DNA of 19,178 bases from JAAYUD01 sp036846645 (lineage in GTDB: Bacteria > Bacteroidota > Bacteroidia > Bacteroidales > Bacteroidaceae), in the NCBI GenBank assembly GCA_036846645.1, contig DAIUBN010000034.1, forward strand, positions 1 through 19,178. Direction: 5' to 3'. Of the stretch, positions 8,015 through 14,988 are shown piece after piece; within the stretch, counting starts at the first letter, position 1, and each line of letters opens with the position of its first letter. A model generated the notes under the pieces. That model was not told where the DNA came from. It ran no database searches and saw only the letters and a program-made list of their open reading frames with translations. The position numbers and the translations under genes are program-made.

Positions 8015-8046
8015 CAAAGTTAGTTCTTTTTATCTTGATATTCAAA
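8015..8046 (-). promoter_or_regulatory. rpsP promoter (-7 TAACTTTG, -33 TTTG)
   Basis: Read on the minus strand, TTTG (8046-8043) and a perfect -7 box TAACTTTG (8022-8015) are separated by 20 bases. The predicted start is near 8010, giving a leader of about 50 bases. Confidence 0.75.
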
Positions 8047-8100
8047 GGTTTTTCCAATTATTTTCCTTTACTTTGTGCTTAATATAATACATTATCGGTT

Positions 8101-8889
8101 ATGATGAACGATTTGAATGAACTTACACTGACAGTGTGCGATATTTCTCGCCGAGTTGGTGCTTATCTCAGGGAGCAACGTGAACTTTTGACTATGGATA
8201 AAGTTGAGTCGAAACATAGTCACGACTACGTATCTTATGTTGATAAACAGTCTGAAAAGCAACTTGTGGCAGCCTTGGCGGCTTTGCCTATAGATGCAGG
8301 GTTTATTACTGAAGAAAAGACTGCTTCTTATCATCAAGAACAATATTGTTGGATAATCGACCCATTGGATGGCACCACAAACTTTATTCATCATTATGCT
8401 CCTTCGGCAATATCTATTGCGCTTCGTAAAGATGATGAGATTCTTCTTGGAGTAATTTATGAAATTTGTGCAGATGAATGCTTTTATTCTTGGAAGAATG
8501 GTGGCTCTTATATGAATGGTAATCAATTGTCGGTCAATAAAGCTGATGATATAGATCGAGCATTGCTCTGCTTGGAATTGCCATACGATTTTAATAGTTA
8601 TGATGCTATGGCTCATCATCTTATCAAAACATTTTATGGTAAAGCCGGTGGTATACGGATGAATGGTTCGGCCGCTGCTGCTTTGGCATACGTTGCTGCG
8701 GGACGTTTGGATGGTTGGATAGAAAGATATATCGGTGCTTGGGATATATCGGCCGGTATTGTTATTATTAGAGAGGCAGGGGGCAGAGTGACCAACTTTC
8801 ATGGTGATGACCGTTGTCTCGATTGCGATGATATTGTGGCTTCAAACACTGTTATTCATTCTGATTTGTTGAAAGCCATAAATGCTTAG
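8101..8889 (+). CDS. Inositol monophosphatase family protein (SuhB/IMPase-like)
   Basis: A 262-residue member of the Mg2+-dependent, Li+-sensitive phosphatase family that removes phosphate from inositol monophosphate or similar sugar phosphates. The metal-binding motifs are intact: E71-E72 in 'FITEEKT', then 'DPLDGTTNF' with D87, D90, G91 and T92, and 'GAWDISAG' with D215. 'DGTTNF' fits the IMPase/SuhB branch, whereas CysQ nucleotidases usually carry 'DGTKEF'. The substrate cannot be fixed from sequence. Two ATG codons are adjacent at 8101 and 8104; either could start. The upstream -7-like sequence TTACTTTG (8068-8075) is one base off consensus. The gene is divergent from rpsP, and its stop codon overlaps by 4 bases that of the antiporter gene on the opposite strand. 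Confidence 0.92.
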   Translation: MMNDLNELTLTVCDISRRVGAYLREQRELLTMDKVESKHSHDYVSYVDKQSEKQLVAALAALPIDAGFITEEKTASYHQEQYCWIIDPLDGTTNFIHHYAPSAISIALRKDDEILLGVIYEICADECFYSWKNGGSYMNGNQLSVNKADDIDRALLCLELPYDFNSYDAMAHHLIKTFYGKAGGIRMNGSAAAALAYVAAGRLDGWIERYIGAWDISAGIVIIREAGGRVTNFHGDDRCLDCDDIVASNTVIHSDLLKAINA

Positions 8890-10190
8890 GAGTATCTCTT
8901 TGGATATCTCAATAAGATAGCAATGGTGGCGCCAATGCCTATGGCAAATGGATAATACAGATTGCCAAGAATGGATATCGGAGAAAGATGGGAGAGGGAA
9001 GCGGCAAGCATGATTTGTGCACCGTAAGGTATAATGCCTTGGATAAAGCATGAATAGGTATCTAGTATGCTGGCCGTTTTTCTTTTATCCAAACCGTATC
9101 GTTCGGTTATGCCTTTGGCGATAGTTCCTACAGTAATAATAGCAATCGTATTGTTGGCAGTACACAGATTAGAAAGGCTCACTAATGCTGCAATGCTGAG
9201 TTCAGCACCTCTTTTACCTTTTATTTTTTGTGTAAGTTTCTGGGTGATGTATGTAATGCCACCGTTATAACTAATCAATTTGAGCATACCGCCGGCTAGA
9301 AGGGTGATAATAATTAGTTCGCCCATCTCCATAATACCGTCTTTTATTGATGCCAGACATCCAAATATAGTGAAACTTCCGGTGGCCACTCCGATTAATC
9401 CACTCAATGTAATACCTATAGTTAGTACGATGATAACATTCATACCGGCTATAGCGGTAGCAAGTACAACTATGTAGGGTATCACCTTAATCCACTCTAC
9501 TGTCTGTACTTGTGGCATTGTCTGGATATTTAGTCCTTGAACAATATAAATAATGAATATGATAACAGCCATTGGCATGACAATCATCGAATTCACTTTA
9601 AACTTATCTCGCATATCGCACTCTTGAATCTTAGTGGCTGCTATTGTAGTATCCGAGATGAATGATAGATTATCTCCAAAGAAAGAACCTCCAACAACAA
9701 CTCCAATGATGAGTCCGAGGTCGATACCTGTTTTTTGTGCCAGACCGATGGCTACAGGTGTGAGGGCTACAATAGTTCCAACGCTTGTGCCTATAGAAAG
9801 TGAAATGAAACAGGTAGCAAGAAATAATCCAGCGAGAAGCAGATGACTTGGCAGTATGGCTAGTGCTAGATTGACAGTGGCATCAATTGCTCCCATCTGC
9901 TTTGCGCATTGGGCAAAACCTCCTGCCAATATGAATATCCATATCATGAGCAGAATATTCTTATTGGATGCTCCCTCCGAAAAGAGCTCTAATCTCTTTT
10001 CAAATTTGATACCTTTGGTGATGATGACGGCGTATGCCGAAGAAACGAGAAATGCTACGACTATTGGTATTTTATAGAAGTCGCCAACTATAATTGATGT
10101 AACAAGATACAAGCACAGAAATACGATTAGTGGGCTTAGAGCCATTAAACCTGATATTCTGTGCTTGTTATTATTGATACTTTCTGTCAT
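8886..10190 (-). CDS. NhaC-family Na+/H+ antiporter-type membrane protein
   Basis: A 434-residue, very hydrophobic protein with about 10-12 predicted membrane segments. It carries the family block 'GGSFFGDNLSFISDTTIAA' (about 167-185) and the preceding 'SIGTSVGTIVALTPVAIGLA', both typical of the NhaC/ion-transporter superfamily, plus a matching inverted half with 'CTANNTIAI' and 'GIIPYGAQIMLAAS'. NhaC proteins exchange Na+ for H+ or take up organic acids with Na+. The exact substrate, such as malate/lactate exchange versus pure Na+/H+, is not decidable here. It begins 7 bases after the stop of the AspT/YidE-like transporter gene, so the two form an operon. At its 3' end the stop codon overlaps that of the convergent phosphatase gene, with no terminator between them. 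Confidence 0.9.
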   Translation of the reverse strand: MTESINNNKHRISGLMALSPLIVFLCLYLVTSIIVGDFYKIPIVVAFLVSSAYAVIITKGIKFEKRLELFSEGASNKNILLMIWIFILAGGFAQCAKQMGAIDATVNLALAILPSHLLLAGLFLATCFISLSIGTSVGTIVALTPVAIGLAQKTGIDLGLIIGVVVGGSFFGDNLSFISDTTIAATKIQECDMRDKFKVNSMIVMPMAVIIFIIYIVQGLNIQTMPQVQTVEWIKVIPYIVVLATAIAGMNVIIVLTIGITLSGLIGVATGSFTIFGCLASIKDGIMEMGELIIITLLAGGMLKLISYNGGITYITQKLTQKIKGKRGAELSIAALVSLSNLCTANNTIAIITVGTIAKGITERYGLDKRKTASILDTYSCFIQGIIPYGAQIMLAASLSHLSPISILGNLYYPFAIGIGATIAILLRYPKRYS

Positions 10191-10197
10191 CCCTATC

Positions 10198-11889
10198 TTA
10201 TACGAAAATCAATATAATGAGTTCGGCTATAAGGACTCGGAAGAACATAGTCAGAGGATATACTGTGGCATAGCCTACAGCAGGTGCGTCATTGGAAGTA
10301 GTACTGTTGGCATATGCAAGTGCTGGTGGATCGGTCATACTTCCCGATACCATACCGATGATGGTGAAATAGTTCACTTTGAATATCTTTCGTGCAATGG
10401 TTCCAATAATAATCAGAGGCAAGAAGGTGATAAGGAAGCCGTAGCCTACCCATGCCAAACCTCCTTGGTTGACAATAGTATCCAAGAAACCGTGACCGGC
10501 ATTAATTCCTACACATGCCAAGAAAATTGATATACCCAACTCGCTAAGCAAGAAGTTGGCACTTTGCGTGGTATAGGTGATTAGTTTCCACTTATATCCG
10601 AATCGAGAAATTAATATGGCGATGATAAGTGGACCACCAGCCAATCCCAATTTGAATGGTTGTGATAATCCTGGGATAGCAATTGGAATACTTCCTAAAA
10701 TTACACCAAGAGTGATACCGATGAATATTGTTACAAGGTTAGGTTGGTTGAGACGGCGCATCGAGTTGCCAAGTACATTCTCGACAGATGCTATGGTCGA
10801 TTCCGTACCTACAACATTGACACGGTCACCAATCTGAAGAATCAAACCTGGAGCAGCTACAAGGTCGAGTCCCGAACGATTGACGCGGGTAACATTGATA
10901 CCATACAACTTACGTAGCTGAAGTTCACCGAGACGTTTACCATTTATCTCTGGCTTGGTAATTAATATTCGGCGGTTGATAAACTTACTGTTAGAACGAA
11001 CCCATTGAGTACGCTCCATCTGAATTTGTTTACCAATAAATGTTGTAACAGTCTCTACATCAGTAGAGTCGATGATTACAAATATTCTATCATGTTCGTT
11101 CAAAACTGTTCTTGGTTCGGCAATACCGAATTCTTCTGTAGAGCTGTTGTAATAACGAGATACTACAAAATGACGATGGCCTAAGAGGCTTGTTATCTGA
11201 ACGATTGATTTTCCGAAAATGGCCGGATTCAATACTTCGAGTGATAATGGTGTAGCCGAATGTTCCATGTTTTGTGACTCGGCTGCAATATCTTCATTTT
11301 CCTTATTGAAGTTGACTTTGAAAATGTACTTGATGATAATCATAGAAAGAATGATACCTACAACACCAAGAGGATAGGCAACTGCATATCCCATTGCCAT
11401 TGTATCAGCACTGGCTGCTTTTCCCATGTCTTTGAGTGCTTGTTGAGCGGCACCAAGACCAGGTGTGTTTGTTACAGCTCCCGACATGATACCAACCATA
11501 GTATTGACATCAATGCCAGTAACAAAATGTATTACCAATGTGATGATAGCGCCTAGCAATACGATGCTTATTGCAAGCATATTAAGTGTGACTCCTCCTT
11601 TCTTGAATGAAGAGAAGAAACCTGGACCTACCTGCATACCAATAGCGTATACAAATAGTATCAGACCAAAATCACGAAGAAAACTTACTGTTGCGGGATC
11701 CATAGATAAACCGCATTGTCCACAAATGATACCTACGAACAAGATAAAAGTGGAACCAAGTGATATTCCACAAATCTTTAACTTCCCTAATTGTATCCCG
11801 ATCGCAATAATAATTGCTAGTAAAAAAATTGAATGGGAGATGCTCGGACCACTGCTCGCTCCAAATACTAAATCACGTAACCAATCCAT
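10198..11889 (-). CDS. AspT/YidE/YbjL-family putative transporter with two TrkA-C (RCK_C) domains
   Basis: A 563-residue integral membrane protein with the family's duplicated layout. Five or six membrane helices come first (about 15-190), including 'GIMSGAVTNTPGLGAAQQA' and 'GYAVAYPLGVVG'. Two cytoplasmic RCK_C/TrkA-C domains follow (about 215-290 and 300-375; 'LNEHDRIFVI', 'LILQIGDRVNVVG'). A second membrane half (about 385-563) repeats the motif as 'GMVSGSMTDPPALAYA' and 'GYATVYPLTMFFR'. The family includes the aspartate:alanine exchanger AspT; most members have no known substrate. The RCK_C domains suggest gating by a small ligand. It is the first gene of an operon with the NhaC-like antiporter. 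A perfect -7 box lies 25 bases before its ATG. Confidence 0.92.
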   Translation of the reverse strand: MDWLRDLVFGASSGPSISHSIFLLAIIIAIGIQLGKLKICGISLGSTFILFVGIICGQCGLSMDPATVSFLRDFGLILFVYAIGMQVGPGFFSSFKKGGVTLNMLAISIVLLGAIITLVIHFVTGIDVNTMVGIMSGAVTNTPGLGAAQQALKDMGKAASADTMAMGYAVAYPLGVVGIILSMIIIKYIFKVNFNKENEDIAAESQNMEHSATPLSLEVLNPAIFGKSIVQITSLLGHRHFVVSRYYNSSTEEFGIAEPRTVLNEHDRIFVIIDSTDVETVTTFIGKQIQMERTQWVRSNSKFINRRILITKPEINGKRLGELQLRKLYGINVTRVNRSGLDLVAAPGLILQIGDRVNVVGTESTIASVENVLGNSMRRLNQPNLVTIFIGITLGVILGSIPIAIPGLSQPFKLGLAGGPLIIAILISRFGYKWKLITYTTQSANFLLSELGISIFLACVGINAGHGFLDTIVNQGGLAWVGYGFLITFLPLIIIGTIARKIFKVNYFTIIGMVSGSMTDPPALAYANSTTSNDAPAVGYATVYPLTMFFRVLIAELIILIFV

Positions 11890-11913
11890 GTGTCAAATTT
11901 AAAATTTCGCGTG

Positions 11914-11921
11914 CAAAGTTA
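11914..11921 (-). promoter_or_regulatory. Promoter -7 box of the transporter operon
   Basis: TAACTTTG on the minus strand (11921-11914) matches TAnnTTTG exactly. No convincing -33 element is seen at the usual distance. The predicted start near 11909 leaves a leader of about 20 bases before ATG 11889. Confidence 0.65.
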
Positions 11922-11977
11922 ATTAAAAAGGTTCGAATAAAAGTAGTATTCTCTAAATAATATTAGAATAATTGTAA

Positions 11978-12493
11978 CTATTCGCTAGTTTTATGAAAAA
12001 TGATTGTTGCGGCACCAATAGTTATGATAGCACCGTCGGTTATTTGTATTTTATCTCTGTCTCCAAGTATCTCATTCATCAAGAATGTTCCCGTAATACT
12101 TGGTGCATCTCTTAAAGTATGTATTATTTCTCCCTTCTTATTGATAGAAACATTAATAATACAATGTATGCGGTCGATACTTCTATCACGTGTCTCGATG
12201 GGGTGATTGATGACAGTGCCTTTATTTCTTCGACCAAAGACATTATCTCCGAGCTCTAATTTGAAATCTTGCTTGGCACCAAACTCATTGGCCAAAACCG
12301 TAACATACCCATAATCATTGGGCTGTTCTGTCGTTTCTTCAGGTGTATTGTCTTTTTTTGATTTCTTTACTATACGAATACTGAATTGCTTGTTGCAATT
12401 ATCACAAACAAATACCAAAGTCTGGCCTTCGGTATAATTCGTTTCATCAAATGAAATGAATTCATCACATTTTGGACAACGTATCTTTTTCAT
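11978..12493 (-). CDS. Zinc-ribbon plus FHA-domain protein
   Basis: A 171-residue soluble protein. Residues 1-40 form a zinc ribbon with C6-x2-C9 and C30-x2-C33 ('RCPKCDEFISF', 'VFVCDNCNKQFSI'). A short polar linker leads to an FHA domain at about 62-168. FHA domains normally bind phosphothreonine peptides through a Gly-Arg, an S-R-x-H and an N-G pair. Here G87-R88 and H110 are kept, but the Ser of S-R-x-H is D107 ('IDRIH') and the Asn of N-G is T134 ('ITGTF'), so canonical phosphopeptide binding is uncertain. No Ser/Thr kinase or phosphatase gene is in the window. The start codon lies 15 bases after the stop of the HU-CCDC81/SPOR gene and there is no promoter between them, so the two are co-transcribed. 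The partner and role are unknown. Confidence 0.85.
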   Translation of the reverse strand: MKKIRCPKCDEFISFDETNYTEGQTLVFVCDNCNKQFSIRIVKKSKKDNTPEETTEQPNDYGYVTVLANEFGAKQDFKLELGDNVFGRRNKGTVINHPIETRDRSIDRIHCIINVSINKKGEIIHTLRDAPSITGTFLMNEILGDRDKIQITDGAIITIGAATIIFHKTSE

Positions 12494-12508
12494 AGATTCT
12501 TATTACAT

Positions 12509-13666
12509 TTATTTATCAGAAGAACTTCTTTTCTTCATAATCCATGCGTTCTTATATGCAGATTTTTTAGATATTTTGTTTAATAACGATTGAGCTTGTT
12601 CGCTATCGTCACTCTCTGCTATTCTCACTCTAACCATTTTACCAGATATCAGAACTTTTGCATCACTATATCCGTCCTCCTTCAAGTCATTTGCTAAAAT
12701 TGCAGCTTGTTTCTTTGTTATGCTACTTGCAACGATCAACTGATAACGTTTGTCTGTCTCTGTTGGTTGTGGCTCTGCTTTGCTCTCGGTTGTAGGAGTT
12801 GGTTTATTTAATTGAGTATTTTCTTTTGCAGGTTCTTTTTCTGTTTTTGCCAATGGCTTGTTGGCGATATCTGATGTTTCCTTTTTTGCAGTAGATGCTG
12901 CTTTATTATCCAACATTTTGCATAGAATAGAATTCTCTTTCAGATGCTGTACAATCTCGTTAGGAACAAGTTGTGCCTGATTGTCAGTGATATTTGTACT
13001 ATTCTCAATTGGTGTTGAAAAAGCAAACATTAGAACTAGGATTGCAGCAACTGCTACTGCCGACCGAACAAACGTACGATTCAGACGAATGATATATGCT
13101 TTCGAATTATTATCATCATCATCTTCATCATATTCTGCTACATCATTAATATTATTTGTAATAGGCTCCGCAACTTTTACTTCATCACTGGTGCTTGTAA
13201 CAGGAGTATCTTGAACAATTGGCGCAATTGGTATGATAACTTCCGAACTTAATTCTTTCAATTGGAGAGTGCTCAGTCCATATAAGTCTGGCGAAGTGAG
13301 CTTATTGTCGTAAGGCTTAAATTCGAATACACCATATATATTATAATGAAGTTCGCCAATGTTGTCGAAATTATATTTACCGTTTTCGTGAAGTACAGAG
13401 AGTAGTTCATCTATCTCACTGTCCATTCTTTTGTGGGCTTCGTTGAAATTGATGCCGTATAGATTCATATAAGATTCTGTAAGTACTCCGTCGTTAATCT
13501 TTAATTGAGAGTTGAACCCAATAGTGCGGTATGGGGGTATGATAGTCTGTTCTTTCTCTATATATTGCGCCGGAGCATAATGAGCCACGAATCCTCCAAG
13601 CCTGGGGATGATTACGCAATCATTTTCCAGTAAAAGCAGTTCTATATGTTTTGCTAAATGAATCAT
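12509..13666 (-). CDS. CCDC81-type HU / SPOR-domain membrane protein
   Basis: A 385-residue protein with three parts. Residues 1 to about 130 hold two HU-like domains of the CCDC81 type: the first has 'NDCVIIPRLGGFVAHYAPA' and 'TIGFNSQLKINDGVL', the second ends in 'YGVFEFKPYDNKL'. After an acidic stretch (178-186) comes one membrane helix (about 199-218, 'SAVAVAAILVLMFAF'), then a Lys/Glu/Pro/Thr-rich linker and a C-terminal SPOR domain (about 306-378). The expected topology is HU domains in the cytoplasm and SPOR in the periplasm, where SPOR domains bind septal peptidoglycan lacking stem peptides. A link between nucleoid and division site is an inference. ATG 13666 is preferred because the family starts with this same 'H.E.LL...DCVI' helix and the next Met is residue 67. 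It heads an operon with the zinc-ribbon/FHA gene. Confidence 0.9.
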   Translation of the reverse strand: MIHLAKHIELLLLENDCVIIPRLGGFVAHYAPAQYIEKEQTIIPPYRTIGFNSQLKINDGVLTESYMNLYGINFNEAHKRMDSEIDELLSVLHENGKYNFDNIGELHYNIYGVFEFKPYDNKLTSPDLYGLSTLQLKELSSEVIIPIAPIVQDTPVTSTSDEVKVAEPITNNINDVAEYDEDDDDNNSKAYIIRLNRTFVRSAVAVAAILVLMFAFSTPIENSTNITDNQAQLVPNEIVQHLKENSILCKMLDNKAASTAKKETSDIANKPLAKTEKEPAKENTQLNKPTPTTESKAEPQPTETDKRYQLIVASSITKKQAAILANDLKEDGYSDAKVLISGKMVRVRIAESDDSEQAQSLLNKISKKSAYKNAWIMKKRSSSDK

Positions 13667-13670
13667 AATG

Positions 13671-13701
13671 CAAAGATAGTTTCTTTTTGTAAATGTCCAA
13701 C
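13671..13701 (-). promoter_or_regulatory. Promoter of the HU-CCDC81/SPOR operon, predicted leaderless
   Basis: On the minus strand TATCTTTG (13678-13671) is a perfect -7 box, and TTG (13700-13698) lies 19 bases upstream as the -33 element. The A of the start codon (13666) is 5 bases beyond the box, where transcription would begin. The mRNA would therefore have essentially no 5' leader. Confidence 0.7.
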
Positions 13702-13846
13702 TATCTGCCGTCGATTTATTATGAACAATTTGTGAACAACGGTTGATAATTATTGCTATTTCTTCTTGACCAAAATTGTTATCATATCTAAAAGCTTGAT
13801 ACTGTTGATAGTTTTAAATTGAAAACAATAATTGTTAGTTATATTC

Positions 13847-13877
13847 TTTGTATTGCAATCAACTTAAATTACCTTTG
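13847..13877 (+). promoter_or_regulatory. rfbC promoter (-33 TTTG, -7 TACCTTTG)
   Basis: TTTG (13847-13850) and TACCTTTG (13870-13877) are spaced by exactly 19 bases, a textbook Bacteroidetes promoter. The predicted start is near 13882, giving a leader of about 17 bases. Confidence 0.85.
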
Positions 13878-13898
13878 CACTGATAAAATACAATTATT

Positions 13899-14450
13899 AT
13901 GGATTACGTTCAGACCGAAATAGATGGTGTATGGGTTATTCAACCCAAAGTTTTTAAAGATTCTCGTGGCTATTTTATGGAATGCTTTAAAAAGGAAGAA
14001 TTTGAGAATCACGTTGGCAAAGTAGATTTTGTTCAAGATAACGAATCTAAATCAACTTTTGGCGTTCTTCGTGGCCTTCATTTTCAGAAAGGAGATTATT
14101 CTCAAGCTAAGTTGGTGCGTGTTATTTCTGGGAAAGTGCTTGATGTTGCTGTTGATTTACGAAGATCTTCATCTACATTTGGTAAATATGTGAGCGTTGA
14201 ACTTTCTGATGAAAACAAACGTCAGTTCTTTATTCCTCGTGGATTTGCACATGGTTTTTTGGTGTTAAGTGAGGAAGCTATCTTCACTTATAAGGTCGAC
14301 AATGTTTATGCTCCTCAAGCTGAAGCTTCTATCAGATATGACGATCCTCATATCGGTATCGACTGGCCAATTGCTCCACAAGATGTGAAACTGTCTGATA
14401 AAGATTTGAATAAAGCTGTTTCTTTTGATGATGCAGAAGTATTTGAATGA
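13899..14450 (+). CDS. rfbC: dTDP-4-dehydrorhamnose 3,5-epimerase
   Basis: RfbC/RmlC is the third enzyme of dTDP-L-rhamnose synthesis and epimerises dTDP-4-keto-6-deoxyglucose at C3 and C5. The 183-residue length is standard. The cupin-fold motifs are intact: 'DSRGYFMECF' near the N-terminus, 'FGVLRGLHFQ' with the catalytic base H61, 'VDLRRSSSTFGKY', 'QFFIPRGFAHGFLV', the active-site tyrosine Y131 in 'FTYKVDNVY', and D169 of 'LSDKDLN'. The usual partners rfbA, rfbB and rfbD are not in the window, so the gene stands alone between its own promoter and a strong terminator. It presumably supplies a cell-wide pool of dTDP-rhamnose rather than a local polysaccharide cluster. Confidence 0.95.
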   Translation: MDYVQTEIDGVWVIQPKVFKDSRGYFMECFKKEEFENHVGKVDFVQDNESKSTFGVLRGLHFQKGDYSQAKLVRVISGKVLDVAVDLRRSSSTFGKYVSVELSDENKRQFFIPRGFAHGFLVLSEEAIFTYKVDNVYAPQAEASIRYDDPHIGIDWPIAPQDVKLSDKDLNKAVSFDDAEVFE

Positions 14451-14486
14451 AAAACATTGAGCTTATAAGGTCTATGGGCTATATGC

Positions 14487-14526
14487 AAAAAAGAAGCATC
14501 CGAATTAACTCGGATGCTTCTTTTTT
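14487..14526. terminator. Bidirectional terminator between rfbC and the RRM gene
   Basis: A 13-base perfect inverted repeat, AAGAAGCATCCGA (14491-14503) with TCGGATGCTTCTT (14510-14522), encloses a 6-base loop. It is flanked by A's on the left (14487-14492) and T's on the right (14521-14526). It can stop rfbC transcripts on the plus strand and RRM-gene transcripts on the minus strand. Confidence 0.9.
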
Positions 14527-14557
14527 GTAGACTAATAACTTAGTCTGAGTTCGTTTC

Positions 14558-14839
14558 TTAATAACGACGGTTGTTGTAGTTATTACGTGGGGCATCAGTC
14601 TTAGGACGAGCCGCAGAAACTACGATTGCACGACCTTGTACTTCTTGTCCGTTCAGTTCTTCAATAGCTTTTTTGCCAGCTTCGTCATCTGCCATTTCGA
14701 CGAATCCGTAACCTTTAGAACGACCAGTTTGACGGTCTTTAATAACTCTTGCTGAAGATACCTCTCCATAGGCAGTAAACAACTCACTTAACTCGGAATC
14801 ACTAATGCTATAGTTTAATCCGGCAATAAAAATGTTCAT
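14558..14839 (-). CDS. Single-RRM RNA-binding protein
   Basis: A 93-residue protein that is one RNA-recognition motif plus a short basic Asn/Arg tail ('RNNYNNRRY'). RNP2 is IFIAGL (3-8) and RNP1 is KGYGFVEM (42-49), with the aromatic residues Y44 and F46 and the RNP2 phenylalanine F4 in RNA-contact positions. Stand-alone RRM proteins of this kind are common in Bacteroidetes, where some Bacteroides homologues (Rbp family) act as post-transcriptional regulators; which homologue this matches is not decidable here. The gene has its own promoter, a leader of about 120 bases with a hairpin and a small upstream frame, and a bidirectional terminator. The leader suggests autoregulation, which is not shown. 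Confidence 0.93.
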   Translation of the reverse strand: MNIFIAGLNYSISDSELSELFTAYGEVSSARVIKDRQTGRSKGYGFVEMADDEAGKKAIEELNGQEVQGRAIVVSAARPKTDAPRNNYNNRRY

Positions 14840-14858
14840 TTAAACTAAAAATAAAAAA

Positions 14859-14942
14859 TTAATAAAAAACTTTGTGTTTCAAGAAATCTAATGAACCGAG
14901 AAAAGTGACTTTCCATATTACTGCAAAGAGGAATATTCTCAT
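14859..14942 (-). CDS. Possible 27-residue upstream frame in the RRM-gene leader
   Basis: An ATG at 14942 (minus strand) opens a 27-codon frame ending in TAA at 14861-14859, 19 bases before the RRM-gene ATG. The peptide 'MRIFLFAVIWKVTFLGSLDF...' is hydrophobic and resembles no family I know. Its ATG falls in the loop of the leader hairpin (14924-14959). It could be a leader peptide coupling translation to the downstream gene, or chance. There is no independent coding evidence. Confidence 0.25.
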   Translation of the reverse strand: MRIFLFAVIWKVTFLGSLDFLKHKVFY

Positions 14943-14959
14943 TTTATCAGAACTCTTTG
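14924..14959 (-). promoter_or_regulatory. 5'-terminal hairpin in the RRM-gene leader
   Basis: On the minus strand CAAAGAG (14959-14953) pairs with CTCTTTG (14930-14924). After a 5-base bulge, TTCT (14952-14949) pairs with AGAA (14939-14936). The stem begins about 2 bases from the start site predicted from the TATATTTG box. Confidence 0.4.
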
Positions 14960-14965
14960 AACGTA

Positions 14966-14973
14966 CAAATATA
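14966..14973 (-). promoter_or_regulatory. Promoter -7 box of the RRM gene
   Basis: TATATTTG (14973-14966, minus strand) matches TAnnTTTG exactly. The expected -33 position falls in the left arm of the large palindrome at 14989-15041, and no TTTG is present there. The predicted start near 14961 gives a leader of about 122 bases. Confidence 0.6.
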
Positions 14974-14988
14974 CCTATATAAAATTGA

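Noticed and set aside
8092..8802. A 236-codon open frame on the minus strand opposite the inositol monophosphatase gene.
   Set aside because: The plus-strand frame has intact family motifs. The antisense translation is rich in Ile, Ser and Cys with no recognisable domain, as expected for a shadow frame.
13721..13740. Repeated TTGTTCA motifs (minus strand) between the HU-SPOR gene and rfbC, resembling DnaA boxes of a replication origin.
   Set aside because: Only two copies, each with mismatches to TTWTNCACA, no cluster, no AT-rich unwinding region of note and no dnaA nearby.
13899..14450. rfbC as part of a surface-polysaccharide cluster.
   Set aside because: No rfbA, rfbB, rfbD, glycosyltransferase or polymerase gene is adjacent; the gene has its own promoter and terminator.
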